Below are positions 43,158 through 51,215 of a stretch of 64,000 nt of DNA, piece by piece. Made by a program: the position numbers and the translations under genes. A model generated the notes under the pieces. That model did not search any database. It saw only the letters and a program-made list of their open reading frames with translations, and was not told the DNA's origin. Position 1 is the stretch's first letter; each line of letters begins with the position of its first letter. The DNA is from Streptomyces sp. DG1A-41 (GTDB lineage Bacteria > Actinomycetota > Actinomycetes > Streptomycetales > Streptomycetaceae), in contig NZ_CP146350.1 of the NCBI RefSeq assembly GCF_037055355.1, forward strand, positions 7,091,001 to 7,155,000. The letters are read 5' to 3'.

Positions 43158-44540
43158 TCACCGGCGCCAGGGGCCCGTCACCGCGAACGTGGTGCCGGGC
43201 CGGTAGCAGTTGACGTACATCGTGTCGCCGTCGGGCGAGAAGGCCACCCCGGCGAACTCACCCCACTCGGGCTCCTGCGGCGTGCCGATGTTCTGCCGGT
43301 TGCGGGCCATCGCGTACACCTCGCCGCGCCGGGTCACGCCGTAGACGTGCTGGGCGCCCTCGCCGTCCTCGCAGACCATCAGGCCGCCGCTGGGCGCCAG
43401 GCAGATGTTGTCCGGCGACTCTCCCGGCTTCTGGATGCCGACGTCCGGACCGAAGGCGATCACCAGGGTCAGCCGTCGCCGGTCCGGGTCGTAGCGCCAG
43501 ACCTGCCCGAAGTGGTCGGCCGCCGAGCCCTCCGCGCTGCGGGCGAACGACGACACGAAGTACACCGACCGGCCGCCCCAGTAGCAGCCCTCCAGCTTCT
43601 GCGCGTGGGTGATGCCCTTGCGGCCGAAGTCCTGGAGCCGGATCGGCGTCTGCGCGGCTTGCGGGTCCGGTACGTCCACCCACTCGATGCCGTCGAACTC
43701 GGCGCCGATGTCCTGGATCGAGGACAGGTCCGGCACGCCGGGCACACGCATCGCCTGGAGCCGGCCGCCCGCGCGCAGCGAACCCCGCCCGCCCAGCGGC
43801 CTGTCCGGCAGGAAGCGGTAGAAGAGGCCGAAGGGCCTCTGGAAGGCGTCCTCGGTCTCGTACACCACGCCCCGACGCGGATCGACGGCGATCGCCTCGT
43901 GCTGGAAGCGGCCCATCGCGGTCAGCGGTACGGCTCCCGTGCGGCGCGGGTCGACCGGGTCGACCTCGAAGACGAAGCCGTGGTCCTTGGCGTAGCCGGC
44001 GGTGCCCGCCTTGTCCTCGGTCTCCTCACAGGTCAGCCAGGTACCCCACGGGGTGGGGCCGCCCGCGCAGTTCACGGCCGTGCCGGCGATCGCGACGCGT
44101 TCCGACAGGACGTTGTTGCGGGAGTCCAGCGTCAGGGCCGTGCAGCCGCCCTTGCCGGCCGGGTCGTAGGTGAGGCCCTCGACCGTCGGGACCGGGACCT
44201 TGCCGTCGGCGCGGTTCTCGTGGTTGCGGACCAGATGGACCCGGCCGCCTCTGCCCGCGAAGGCCGACATGCCGTCGTGGTTGGAGGGGACCTTGCCCTC
44301 GCCGGAGCGGAGCGGGTCGCCCTCGCGGGAGAGGACCCGGTAGCGGAAACCTTCCGGCAGGTCGAGCAGGTCCTTCGGGTCGGAGACGAGCGGGCCGTAG
44401 CCGTCGTGGCCGAGGTCCTGGGCGGCGGCGGTGCCGGCGAAGAGCTCGGACAGGGCACCGGAGAACGCGATCCCGACGCCCAGGGCGCCCGTCCCGGCGA
44501 GCACCTGGCGGCGTGTGGCGAAACGACCGGATTCGGTCAT
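43158..44540 (-). CDS. PhoX-like (DUF839) secreted phosphatase, Tat-exported
   Basis: A 460-aa protein. ATG 44540. The N-terminus has a twin-arginine signal (FATRRQVLAGTGALGVGIAF, cleavage near GTAAAQ). The DUF839/PhoX propeller is visible in SNHDGMSAFAGRGGRVHLVRNHE, WGTWLTCEETED, GRFQHEAIAVDPRRGVVYETED, SPDNICLAPSGGLMVCEDG and FAGVAFSPDGDTMYVNCYRPG. PhoX enzymes are Ca/Fe-dependent alkaline phosphatases; the acidic ligands in ETEDAF and CEDG are consistent. Several DUF839 proteins have no proven activity, so phosphatase function is inferred. I did not find a clear PHO box upstream. Confidence 0.9.
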   Translation of the reverse strand: MTESGRFATRRQVLAGTGALGVGIAFSGALSELFAGTAAAQDLGHDGYGPLVSDPKDLLDLPEGFRYRVLSREGDPLRSGEGKVPSNHDGMSAFAGRGGRVHLVRNHENRADGKVPVPTVEGLTYDPAGKGGCTALTLDSRNNVLSERVAIAGTAVNCAGGPTPWGTWLTCEETEDKAGTAGYAKDHGFVFEVDPVDPRRTGAVPLTAMGRFQHEAIAVDPRRGVVYETEDAFQRPFGLFYRFLPDRPLGGRGSLRAGGRLQAMRVPGVPDLSSIQDIGAEFDGIEWVDVPDPQAAQTPIRLQDFGRKGITHAQKLEGCYWGGRSVYFVSSFARSAEGSAADHFGQVWRYDPDRRRLTLVIAFGPDVGIQKPGESPDNICLAPSGGLMVCEDGEGAQHVYGVTRRGEVYAMARNRQNIGTPQEPEWGEFAGVAFSPDGDTMYVNCYRPGTTFAVTGPWRR

Positions 44541-44630
44541 GGGGAAACCTTCCTGCTGGCGGACAGGAACTGTGATCCCGCTGTGTCTACCACCTGGTGC
44601 GGGCGGCGGGAACCACGCGCGTAGCGCGGG

Positions 44631-45503
44631 TCACTGCTCGACCGCGTGCCGCAGCGCGTCGATGGCCTGTTCAGTCGTGTCGACGGGTTGTTCACCGGGC
44701 GCCGGTGCCGGTGCCTGCCGGTCCCCCTCCTGGCGTCCCACCTCCTGGTGGCCCCTCTCCAGGAACCGCAGGAGCTCCACCGGGATGGGCAGCACCAGCG
44801 TGGAGTTCTTCTCCGCCGCCACGGCCATCACCGTCTGGAGCAGGCGCAGCTGGAGCGCGGACGGCGTGTCGGCCATCTGGTGAGCGGCCTGTGCCAGCTT
44901 CTTCGAGGCCTGGTACTCGGCGTCGGCGTTGATCAGCCGGGCCCGCCGCTCGCGGTCGGCCTCCGCCTGGCGGGCCATCGAGCGCTTCATCGTGTCCGGC
45001 AGGGACACGTCCTTGATCTCCACGCGGTCGATGGTCACGCCCCACTCCACGGCCGGGCTGTCGATCATCAGCTCCAGGCCCTGGTTGAGCTTCTCCCGGT
45101 TGGACAGGAGGTCGTCCAGTTCGCTCTTGCCGATGATCGACCGCAGGGAGGTCTGTGCCATCTGGGAGACGGCGAAGCGGTAGTCCTCGACGTTGACGAT
45201 CGCGGCCGTCGGGTCCACGACCTTGAAGTACACGACCGCGTCGACCCGCACGGTCACGTTGTCACGGGTGATGCCCTCCTGGGCGGGGACCGGCATGGTC
45301 ACGATCTGCATGTTGACCTTACGCATCCGGTCCACCGCGGGGACGATGAGGTTAAACCCGGGCCGGCGTACCTCCCCGTGCAGCCGCCCGAGCCGGAACA
45401 CGACCCCGCGCTCGTACTGCTTGACGACCCGCGCCGCCGAGGCCAGATACACCAGCCCCCCGGTCCCGGCCGCCACCACCGCCCCGATCAGCTCTTCGAC
45501 CAT
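44631..45503 (-). CDS. SPFH/Band 7 (slipin-type) membrane scaffold protein
   Basis: A 290-aa protein. An N-terminal TM helix (LIGAVVAAGTGGLVYLAS) precedes the SPFH domain: VKQYERGVVFRLGRLHGEVRRPG, then PAQEGITRDNVTVRVDAVVYFKV and SLRSIIGKSELDDLLSNREKLN. Then comes a coiled-coil stretch (MARQAEADRERRARLINADAEYQASKKL, split), and a Pro/Gln-rich tail. Slipins oligomerise at membranes to form microdomains. A partner NfeD protease gene, frequent next to such genes, is absent here. It stands alone between the phosphatase and the SulP terminator. Confidence 0.92.
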   Translation of the reverse strand: MVEELIGAVVAAGTGGLVYLASAARVVKQYERGVVFRLGRLHGEVRRPGFNLIVPAVDRMRKVNMQIVTMPVPAQEGITRDNVTVRVDAVVYFKVVDPTAAIVNVEDYRFAVSQMAQTSLRSIIGKSELDDLLSNREKLNQGLELMIDSPAVEWGVTIDRVEIKDVSLPDTMKRSMARQAEADRERRARLINADAEYQASKKLAQAAHQMADTPSALQLRLLQTVMAVAAEKNSTLVLPIPVELLRFLERGHQEVGRQEGDRQAPAPAPGEQPVDTTEQAIDALRHAVEQ

Positions 45504-45605
45504 GCCGACCTCCCCGTCCAGAGGTCCCGTTTCGTCTGTTCCTGCAACGATATGCCTGGACTCGGGGTCGGGGCCATGCCTCGGGGCCGGGCTCGTACAC
45601 GCGAA

Positions 45606-45640
45606 GGTCCGGGGCGCGCTTCTCGGGCGCGCCCCGGACC
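45606..45640 (-). terminator. Strong hairpin terminator after sulP
   Basis: A perfect 14-bp stem (45606-45619 with 45627-45640) with a 7-base loop lies 28 bases past the SulP stop. Confidence 0.8.
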
Positions 45641-45668
45641 AGGGATTGTCGGCGTTCCGGCTACGTCG

Positions 45669-47159
45669 CTACGCGGCCGTTACCTTCTCGGCCTCCGGAG
45701 ACGGCTCCGGCTCGGTGACCTTCACCGGTTCCGTGCCCGTCGCGCTGTGGCGTTCGGCCCAGCTCTCCAGGGCCGTGCGGCAGGCGTGGTCGAGGTGGTG
45801 CAGACCCGAGAGGTCCAGCTCGACCGGGCGGTCCTGCGGCAGCGCCTCCAGGCTGTCGAGGATCTTCGGCAGCCGCAGGAACGTCGCGTTGCCCGACAGG
45901 TACGCCTGGATCGGGCCGGCGCCCTTGTCTATGACCTCCAGCTTGACGTGCGAGGCCTCCCAGGCGGTCTTGACCACGGACAGGGCCAGACCGATCAGCA
46001 CGCCCTCGAACATGTTCACCGCGACGATCGACACGGCGGTGACCACGAGGATCAGCGCCTCGCCCTTGTGAGCCCGCCACAGCGCCGTGATCTGGCGGAA
46101 CGGGATCAGCTTCCAGCCCGCGTGCACCAGGATGCCGGCCAGGGCGGGCAGCGGGATCAGGGCCAGGGCCCACGGCATCGCGGCGGCGAACAGCAGCAGC
46201 CACACGCCGTGCAGCACACGGGACGCCTTGGTCTTCGCACCCGCGGCAACGTTGGCCGAGCTGCGTACGATCACCGCGGTCATGGGCAGCGCGCCGAGCA
46301 GACCGCACACGGTGTTGCCCGCGCCCTGGGCGATCATCTCCTTGTTGTACTGGGTGCGTGGACCGTCGTGCAGCCGGTCCACGGCCGCCGCGCTGAACAG
46401 GCTCTCCGCGGAGGCGATCAGCGCGAACGCGATGATCGTGCCCCAGATGGCCGGGCCGGCCAGTTCGCCGAGGGCGTCGGTCCCGGGCGGCTGGATGACG
46501 CCGAGCAGGCCCTCCACCTCGACGGTGGCGACCGGCAGGCTGAGGGCGAGCGTGGCGATCGTGGCCAGGACCACCGCCGCGAGGGCGCCCGGCACGGACT
46601 GCACGGCCTTCGGCAGCTTCTTCCACAGCACGATGACGGCGATGGTGCCCGCGCCGATCGCGAGCGAGATCAGCGCCTCGGTGTTGCCCAGGGCGTCGGC
46701 GAACGCCCCCGGCAGCCCCACGATCTTGCCGATGCCGGTCTCCGGGGCCTTCAGGCCCGCCGCCGCGTATATCTGCCCGGCGATGATCACCAGACCGATG
46801 CCGCAGAGCATGCCCTCGACGACGGAGACGGAGATCGCCCTGAACCAGCGGCCGATCCCGAGGAAGCCCATGGCGAGCTGGAGCAGACCGGCCATCAGCA
46901 CGATCACACCGAGCGTGCCCACGCCGAACTCGCTGACGGCCTCGAAGACCAGCACGGTCATGCCCGCGGCGGGCCCGGACACCTGGAGGCTGCTGCCGCG
47001 CATCAGCCCGGTGACGATGCCGCCCACGATGCCGGTGATCAGGCCGAGTTCTGCCGGGACGCCGGAGGCGACGGCCACGCCGATGCAGAGCGGCACGGCG
47101 ACCAGGAAGACGACGATGGAGGCGAGGAAGTCCTGCCTCAGGTAAGGGAACTTGGTCAT
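45669..47159 (-). CDS. SulP-family anion (bicarbonate/sulfate) transporter with STAS domain
   Basis: A 496-aa membrane protein. ATG 47159 follows GAGGGA; the gene starts 8 bases after the carbonic anhydrase stop, so the two form an operon. It has about 12 spans beginning FLASIVVFLVAVPLCIGVA and the SulP segments GLITGIVGGIVTGLM and GPAAGMTVLVFEAV. The C-terminal STAS-like domain is short (LEALPQDRPVELDLSGLHHLDHACRTALESW, split). Pairing with a beta-carbonic anhydrase suggests bicarbonate as the main substrate, by analogy with BicA-type carriers. Sulfate remains possible. Confidence 0.9.
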   Translation of the reverse strand: MTKFPYLRQDFLASIVVFLVAVPLCIGVAVASGVPAELGLITGIVGGIVTGLMRGSSLQVSGPAAGMTVLVFEAVSEFGVGTLGVIVLMAGLLQLAMGFLGIGRWFRAISVSVVEGMLCGIGLVIIAGQIYAAAGLKAPETGIGKIVGLPGAFADALGNTEALISLAIGAGTIAVIVLWKKLPKAVQSVPGALAAVVLATIATLALSLPVATVEVEGLLGVIQPPGTDALGELAGPAIWGTIIAFALIASAESLFSAAAVDRLHDGPRTQYNKEMIAQGAGNTVCGLLGALPMTAVIVRSSANVAAGAKTKASRVLHGVWLLLFAAAMPWALALIPLPALAGILVHAGWKLIPFRQITALWRAHKGEALILVVTAVSIVAVNMFEGVLIGLALSVVKTAWEASHVKLEVIDKGAGPIQAYLSGNATFLRLPKILDSLEALPQDRPVELDLSGLHHLDHACRTALESWAERHSATGTEPVKVTEPEPSPEAEKVTAA

Positions 47160-47167
47160 GGTGTCCC

Positions 47168-47749
47168 TCACAGGGTCTCGAAGGTGTCGGTCTCCGTGCG
47201 GTGTTGCCGCACGACTCCGGTGTGCACTTCGTAGAACCAGGCGTGCAGCCGGAGCCGGCCGTCCGTCAGACGGCTCTCGACGCACGGGTAGGAGCGCAGT
47301 CGCTCCACCTGGGCCAGGACGTGGTTCTGCACGGCTTCGGTGACCGTCTTGTCGGCCGGGTCCGCGCACTTGGGCTCGTCGCAGGCGTGCGCGAGCCAGT
47401 CACGCACGGCCGGTACGGCGGTGAGGTCGTCGCCCCGCACCACCGCGCCGACGGCACCGCAGTGTGAGTGGCCGCAGACCACGATCTCCTTGACGCCCAG
47501 CACTTCCACGGCGTACTCGATGGTGGCCGCCTCCGAGGTGGGATGTCCGAAGGCGTACGGGGGGACGACGTTGCCCGCGGTGCGCAGCTCGAAGAGCTCG
47601 CCGGGCCGGGCGCCCGTGATCAGGGCCGGTACGACCCTGGAGTCGGAGCAGGTGATGAACAGGACGTCGGGGGACTGGCCCTCGGCGAGGCGGGCGAACT
47701 CCTCAGGGCGCTGTCCGAACATACGGGCGTTGTCGATGAGGGGTTGCAT
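47168..47749 (-). CDS. Beta-class carbonic anhydrase
   Basis: A 193-aa enzyme. ATG 47749 with GGAGGAG 11 bases upstream. Zinc ligands are C34, H94 and C97 (FITCSDSRVVP and VVCGHSHCGAVGAV), with the D36-R38 dyad intact, so it should reversibly hydrate CO2. AGNVVPPYAFG and EYAVEVLGVKEIVV are family segments. It is the first gene of an operon with a SulP transporter, giving a plausible bicarbonate uptake and conversion unit. Confidence 0.95.
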   Translation of the reverse strand: MQPLIDNARMFGQRPEEFARLAEGQSPDVLFITCSDSRVVPALITGARPGELFELRTAGNVVPPYAFGHPTSEAATIEYAVEVLGVKEIVVCGHSHCGAVGAVVRGDDLTAVPAVRDWLAHACDEPKCADPADKTVTEAVQNHVLAQVERLRSYPCVESRLTDGRLRLHAWFYEVHTGVVRQHRTETDTFETL

Positions 47750-47830
47750 GAGTGTGGTGACTCCTCCTGGCGCGCAGTGGGGGCGCGTCGGACGGGCATG
47801 ACAGAGGGGGGGATGGAACTGCTTTGTTCC

Positions 47831-48259
47831 TCAGCAGCGGAAGACCTGAAGCGCTGCCGGAGTGTGCGACGCCGAGGATCTCGACGCGCGTTCGTGCGCG
47901 ACGCCGGGTGTGACCCGTTCCGGTGCTGTCGGCGGGATGTGCCTCAGCAGCGGCCGCTCGGGCGCCGAGGGCGCCGACTCGGCGCTGTGGAACCGGTCGC
48001 GGGTCCGCAGGGGGCCGGTCGGGCCCTCATGGTGTCCGGCGCGGCAGGTCGCGATCTCGTCGCGCAGAGCCTTCCCGGAGAACTTGGTTCCGGGGCGCGA
48101 AGACTTGCCGGAGGGTTCAGTTCCAGGCTGAGCCTTGGCCTCGACTTCACGGGGCGTGTGCGCGGATGCGAAGGATGCCGTCGGTGCGAAGAACTGGAGG
48201 GCGAGCAGGACGGCGGCGAGGATCGAAACCACGGTCCGTGCCGTCGTACCTCGGCGCAT
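47831..48259 (-). CDS. Secreted hypothetical protein
   Basis: A 142-aa protein. ATG 48259 stands after a G-rich site and close behind a good promoter. It has an N-terminal signal peptide (TARTVVSILAAVLLALQFFAPTASFASA). The mature part is polar and rich in Arg, Pro, Ser, Glu and Ala with no recognisable domain. It has only two cysteines, one near the middle (EIATCRAGHHEGP) and one at the C-terminus. I do not recognise the family. Its promoter region is unusually A/T-rich for this genome. Confidence 0.6.
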   Translation of the reverse strand: MRRGTTARTVVSILAAVLLALQFFAPTASFASAHTPREVEAKAQPGTEPSGKSSRPGTKFSGKALRDEIATCRAGHHEGPTGPLRTRDRFHSAESAPSAPERPLLRHIPPTAPERVTPGVAHERASRSSASHTPAALQVFRC

Positions 48260-48282
48260 GCGCCCCCCTTCAGTGATTCGCA

Positions 48283-48310
48283 CATCTAGCGATGACCAAC
48301 ACTTAGTCAA
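48283..48310 (-). promoter_or_regulatory. Promoter of the secreted-protein gene
   Basis: On the minus strand TTGACT (48310-48305) and TAGATG (48288-48283) are 16 bases apart, with a start expected near 48276. The leader to the ATG at 48259 is about 17 bases. A second TTGACC lies just upstream. Confidence 0.55.
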
Positions 48311-48328
48311 TGGTCGGTCAAGAAACAC

Positions 48329-48360
48329 GTTAACCCTGCAAAGTCGTTTGCAGGGTTAAC
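48329..48360 (-). terminator. A/T-containing hairpin, probable zapE terminator
   Basis: A perfect 14-bp stem (48329-48342 with 48347-48360) with a GTCG loop. On the minus strand it is followed by GTGTTTCTTG. It lies 98 bases past the ZapE-like gene and just upstream of the next promoter, so an upstream regulatory role is also possible. Confidence 0.6.
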
Positions 48361-48457
48361 TTAACGTTTCAAGCTGAAGAGAGCCTGAAAACCGTAGGCG
48401 GATTGGCTTGAATCAGCCCTTGCCCCCACGGGAGTTGGCACGGTATTGGGGTTGTGG

Positions 48458-49555
48458 TTACCGAGAGTTCGCCAGCTTGGCCGCGTCGCGGGCCAGGGCG
48501 GTGAGCCGGGAGATGGCCCGGAAGTACTTCTTGCGGTAGCCGCCGTTCAGCATCTCCTCGCTGAAGAGCTGGTCGAAGGGCAGACCCGAGGCCAGCACGG
48601 GCACTTCACGGTCGTAGAGCCGGTCCGCGAGGACGACGAGCCGGAGCGCCGTCGACTGGTCGGGAACCGGCCGCACGCCGGTGAGGCAGACGGCCGTGAT
48701 TCCGTCGGTCAGGGCGCCGTACCGGCTGGGGTGGACCCGCGCCAGATGGTCCAGGAGGGTCGAGAACGCGTCGAGGGAGGCGCCCTCGGTGGCGTACGCC
48801 GCCTTGGTCACCTGTTCGTCGGAGTACGGCGGCGGCGCCTCGGGCAGGCCACGGTGGCGGTAGTCCTCGCCGTCGATGCGCAGGGCGCGGAAGTGGGCCG
48901 ACAGGCCCTGGATCTCGCGCATGAAATCGGCCGCGGCGAACCGGCCCTCACCGAGCTTGCCGGGCAGGGTGTTGGAGGTGGCGGCGAGCGCGACGCCCGC
49001 GTCGACGAGCTTGCCGAGCAGGGTGGAGACCAGGACGGTGTCGCCGGGATCGTCGAGCTCGAACTCGTCGATGCACAGCAGGCGGTGGCCGGAAAGGGTC
49101 CGGACGGTCTGCTGGAACCCGAGGGCGCCGACCAGGTTGGTCAGCTCCACGAAGGTGCCGAACGCCTTGCGGGCGGGCTCGGCCGGGGTGGCGTGCCAGA
49201 GGGACGCCAGCAGGTGGGTCTTGCCGACGCCGTAACCGCCGTCGAGGTAGACGCCACGCGGGCCGGCCGGGGCCTTCTTCGGCGCCTTGCCGAACCCGAA
49301 CAGCCGCCGCTTGCCCGAGTCGGCCGTCCCGTCCAGACCCGCCGCGAAGCCCTCCAGAACCCTGACGGCCTCCGTCTGGCTGGGCTGGTTCGGGTCCGGG
49401 ATGTACGTGCTGAAGCGCACCGAGTCGAACCGCGGCGGCGGCACCATCTCGGCGACCAGCCGATCCGCGGGAACGCGCGGCTCACGGGCGCACAGGGAGA
49501 GCGGGGCCGCGTCGGTCATGGGGCCGGTTCCGGAGGGGGCAGGGGGAGAGGACAC
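48458..49555 (-). CDS. zapE: AFG1/ZapE-family AAA+ ATPase
   Basis: A 365-aa ATPase. The start is GTG 49555 or ATG 49519. The P-loop is GVYLDGGYGVGKTHLLASLW, the Walker B LLCIDEFELDDPGDT, and the sensor-1 region ALAATSNTLPGKLGEGRF. Other AFG1 marks are PPPRFDSVRFSTYIPDPNQPSQ and FDQLFSEEMLNGGYRKKYFRAISRL at the end. ZapE of E. coli acts on FtsZ during division under stress; mitochondrial AFG1 helps protein quality control. The actinobacterial role is not established. It is divergent from the RibD-like gene. Confidence 0.88.
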   Translation of the reverse strand: MSSPPAPSGTGPMTDAAPLSLCAREPRVPADRLVAEMVPPPRFDSVRFSTYIPDPNQPSQTEAVRVLEGFAAGLDGTADSGKRRLFGFGKAPKKAPAGPRGVYLDGGYGVGKTHLLASLWHATPAEPARKAFGTFVELTNLVGALGFQQTVRTLSGHRLLCIDEFELDDPGDTVLVSTLLGKLVDAGVALAATSNTLPGKLGEGRFAAADFMREIQGLSAHFRALRIDGEDYRHRGLPEAPPPYSDEQVTKAAYATEGASLDAFSTLLDHLARVHPSRYGALTDGITAVCLTGVRPVPDQSTALRLVVLADRLYDREVPVLASGLPFDQLFSEEMLNGGYRKKYFRAISRLTALARDAAKLANSR

Positions 49556-49592
49556 GGTTCACCATGCTACGGGGCGTGGAACACTGCACGGC

Positions 49593-50408
49593 ATGCGACG
49601 TCTGTTCCCTGTGACCGATGAAACAGCAGCTCCGGACCCGGGCGGGATGCCCGGGGAGGGGGGCCGTGACGGGGCCGGACGGGAGTGGAGTCTGGCCGAG
49701 CTGGCCGCCGCGTACGCCTATCCCGAGGCGGGGCCCGGCGGGCCGCTGCCCTGGCTGCGCGCCAACATGGTGTCCACGCTGGACGGGGCCGCCCAGCACG
49801 ACGGCCGCTCGCAGCCCATCTCCAGCGCGACCGACATGCGGATCTTCGGCACCCTGCGGGCGCTGGCGGACGTCGTGGTCGTCGGCGCGCAGACGGTGCG
49901 CCAGGAGGGGTACCGGCCGGCACGCGCGCGTGCCGAGTTCGCGCAGACGAGGGAGGCGGCCGGGCAGGGCCCCGCCCCCGCGATCGCGGTCGTCTCCGCC
50001 AGCCTGGACCTGGACTTCTCGCTGCCGCTGTTCACCTCGCCCCTGATGCCCACCCTGATCATCACGGGAGCCTCGGCCGCCCAGGACCGGGTCGCCGCCG
50101 CCGAGAAGGCGGGCGCCCGGGTGGTCACCGCCGGGGACGGCATCGGCGTGGACCCCGCCCGTGCCGTCCGGGCCCTCGCCGCCCTCGGCCACACCCGGCT
50201 GCTGACCGAGGGCGGCCCGCGGCTGCTCGGGCAGCTGGTGGCCGCCGGAGTGCTCGACGAGCTGTGCCTGACCGTCTCCCCGATGCTCACCGCGGGCGGC
50301 GCGCAGCGCATCGCCGGGGGGCCCGCCCTCACGGTGCCGCAGCGCTTCAGGCTCGTGTCGATGCTGGAGGAGGACGGCTTCCTGTTCACGCGGTACGCGC
50401 GGTCCTGA
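49593..50408 (+). CDS. Pyrimidine reductase (RibD C-terminal/DHFR-like) family protein
   Basis: A 271-aa protein. ATG 49593. After a Gly/Pro-rich N-terminus, the RibD_C fold is visible: PWLRANMVSTLDGAAQHDGRS, ISSATDMRIFGTLRALADVVVVGAQTVRQEGY, HTRLLTEGGPRLLGQLVAAGVLDELCLTVSP. This is the NADPH-binding reductase domain used in riboflavin synthesis or related steps, without the deaminase domain of RibD. Stand-alone forms are common in Streptomyces and of uncertain substrate. Confidence 0.88.
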   Translation: MRRLFPVTDETAAPDPGGMPGEGGRDGAGREWSLAELAAAYAYPEAGPGGPLPWLRANMVSTLDGAAQHDGRSQPISSATDMRIFGTLRALADVVVVGAQTVRQEGYRPARARAEFAQTREAAGQGPAPAIAVVSASLDLDFSLPLFTSPLMPTLIITGASAAQDRVAAAEKAGARVVTAGDGIGVDPARAVRALAALGHTRLLTEGGPRLLGQLVAAGVLDELCLTVSPMLTAGGAQRIAGGPALTVPQRFRLVSMLEEDGFLFTRYARS

Positions 50409-50511
50409 CGTACTGAACCGCGCGGCACGGGGTACAGATGTCGGCGGCCGGGAAGTCGAACCGGTCGGTTGGTCCGGAATCGGGGGCAGTGGTCGCCGCC
50501 GGTCCGGTCAT
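50386..50511 (-). CDS. Possible 41-aa CxxC small protein
   Basis: A short frame from ATG 50511 to the stop at 50386-50388, overlapping the 3' end of the convergent reductase gene by 23 bases. The product ends in FPAADICTPCRAVQYVRTAR, with one CxxC pair. Thirty-three of 41 codons end in G or C. No strong ribosome site precedes it. It could be a small zinc or redox protein, or chance. Confidence 0.3.
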   Translation of the reverse strand: MTGPAATTAPDSGPTDRFDFPAADICTPCRAVQYVRTARTA

Positions 50512-50660
50512 CGGTGAAATGTGCCGTTCCGTTTGTTTTCGGAGGGCACACTGGATCCGGCAGTACCCGTGCGAACACGGGGCAGGATGGTTTTCGCAGG
50601 GCCCGGCACGGCCCACGGAGGAGTGGGGCCGCAGGCCCCCGGGAGCAGAAGGGGCGCCTG

Positions 50661-51134
50661 GTGTTCACAAGCGTATTGATGATCGAGAAAGCCCTGACGT
50701 CCGCCGACGTGGAGTTCGTCACGACCCTGCACGGGGAGGAGCCGGTCTCCTTCCAGGTGCTGCTCCAGCCGCGCGGCGAGCAGGCGGACCGGTTGCTGCG
50801 GGCCATCGACGACATCGCGCTCGGCGAGCTCGACGAGGCCGTGCGCGAGGGGGAGACGCCGGAGGGCGAGGAGGCGCTGAGCGTCGGGCAGCGGGCCCTG
50901 GAGGTTTCGCTGGCGGCGTTGCGGGCGTCAGGGAACGAGGCCGAAGGGCGGCTGATCGAGGATCATCCGCTGGACGCGCTGAAATCCCTGGTGGAGGAGG
51001 TCGGGGCGGATGAGGTCATCGTGCTGACCGACCCTCACTACGTGGAGGAGTTCTTCCACCGGGACTGGGCGTCGCGGGCTCGGCACAAGGTCGGCGTGCC
51101 GGTGCTGAAGCTGTTCTCGCACAGCAAGGCGTAG
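50661..51134 (+). CDS. Conserved hypothetical protein (often mislabelled indole-3-glycerol phosphate synthase)
   Basis: A 157-aa protein. GTG 50661 follows GAAGGGG by 6 bases; ATG 50679 is an alternative. There is no TrpC motif. Residues 1-85 are acidic and helical (LLRAIDDIALGELDEAVREGE). The C-terminal part looks like a small Rossmann or universal-stress-like half (ALKSLVEEVGADEVIVLTDPHYVEEFFHRDW, then GVPVLKLFSHSKA, split). It precedes murC by 81 bases on the same strand. Its function is unknown. Confidence 0.78.
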   Translation: MFTSVLMIEKALTSADVEFVTTLHGEEPVSFQVLLQPRGEQADRLLRAIDDIALGELDEAVREGETPEGEEALSVGQRALEVSLAALRASGNEAEGRLIEDHPLDALKSLVEEVGADEVIVLTDPHYVEEFFHRDWASRARHKVGVPVLKLFSHSKA

Positions 51135-51215
51135 CCGCCGGCGATGTCAGCATCCGTGAAGGCTTCGGCATAGGCTGTGCCGCTGAACGTTCCGCACACG
51201 TACAGGGAGACACGC

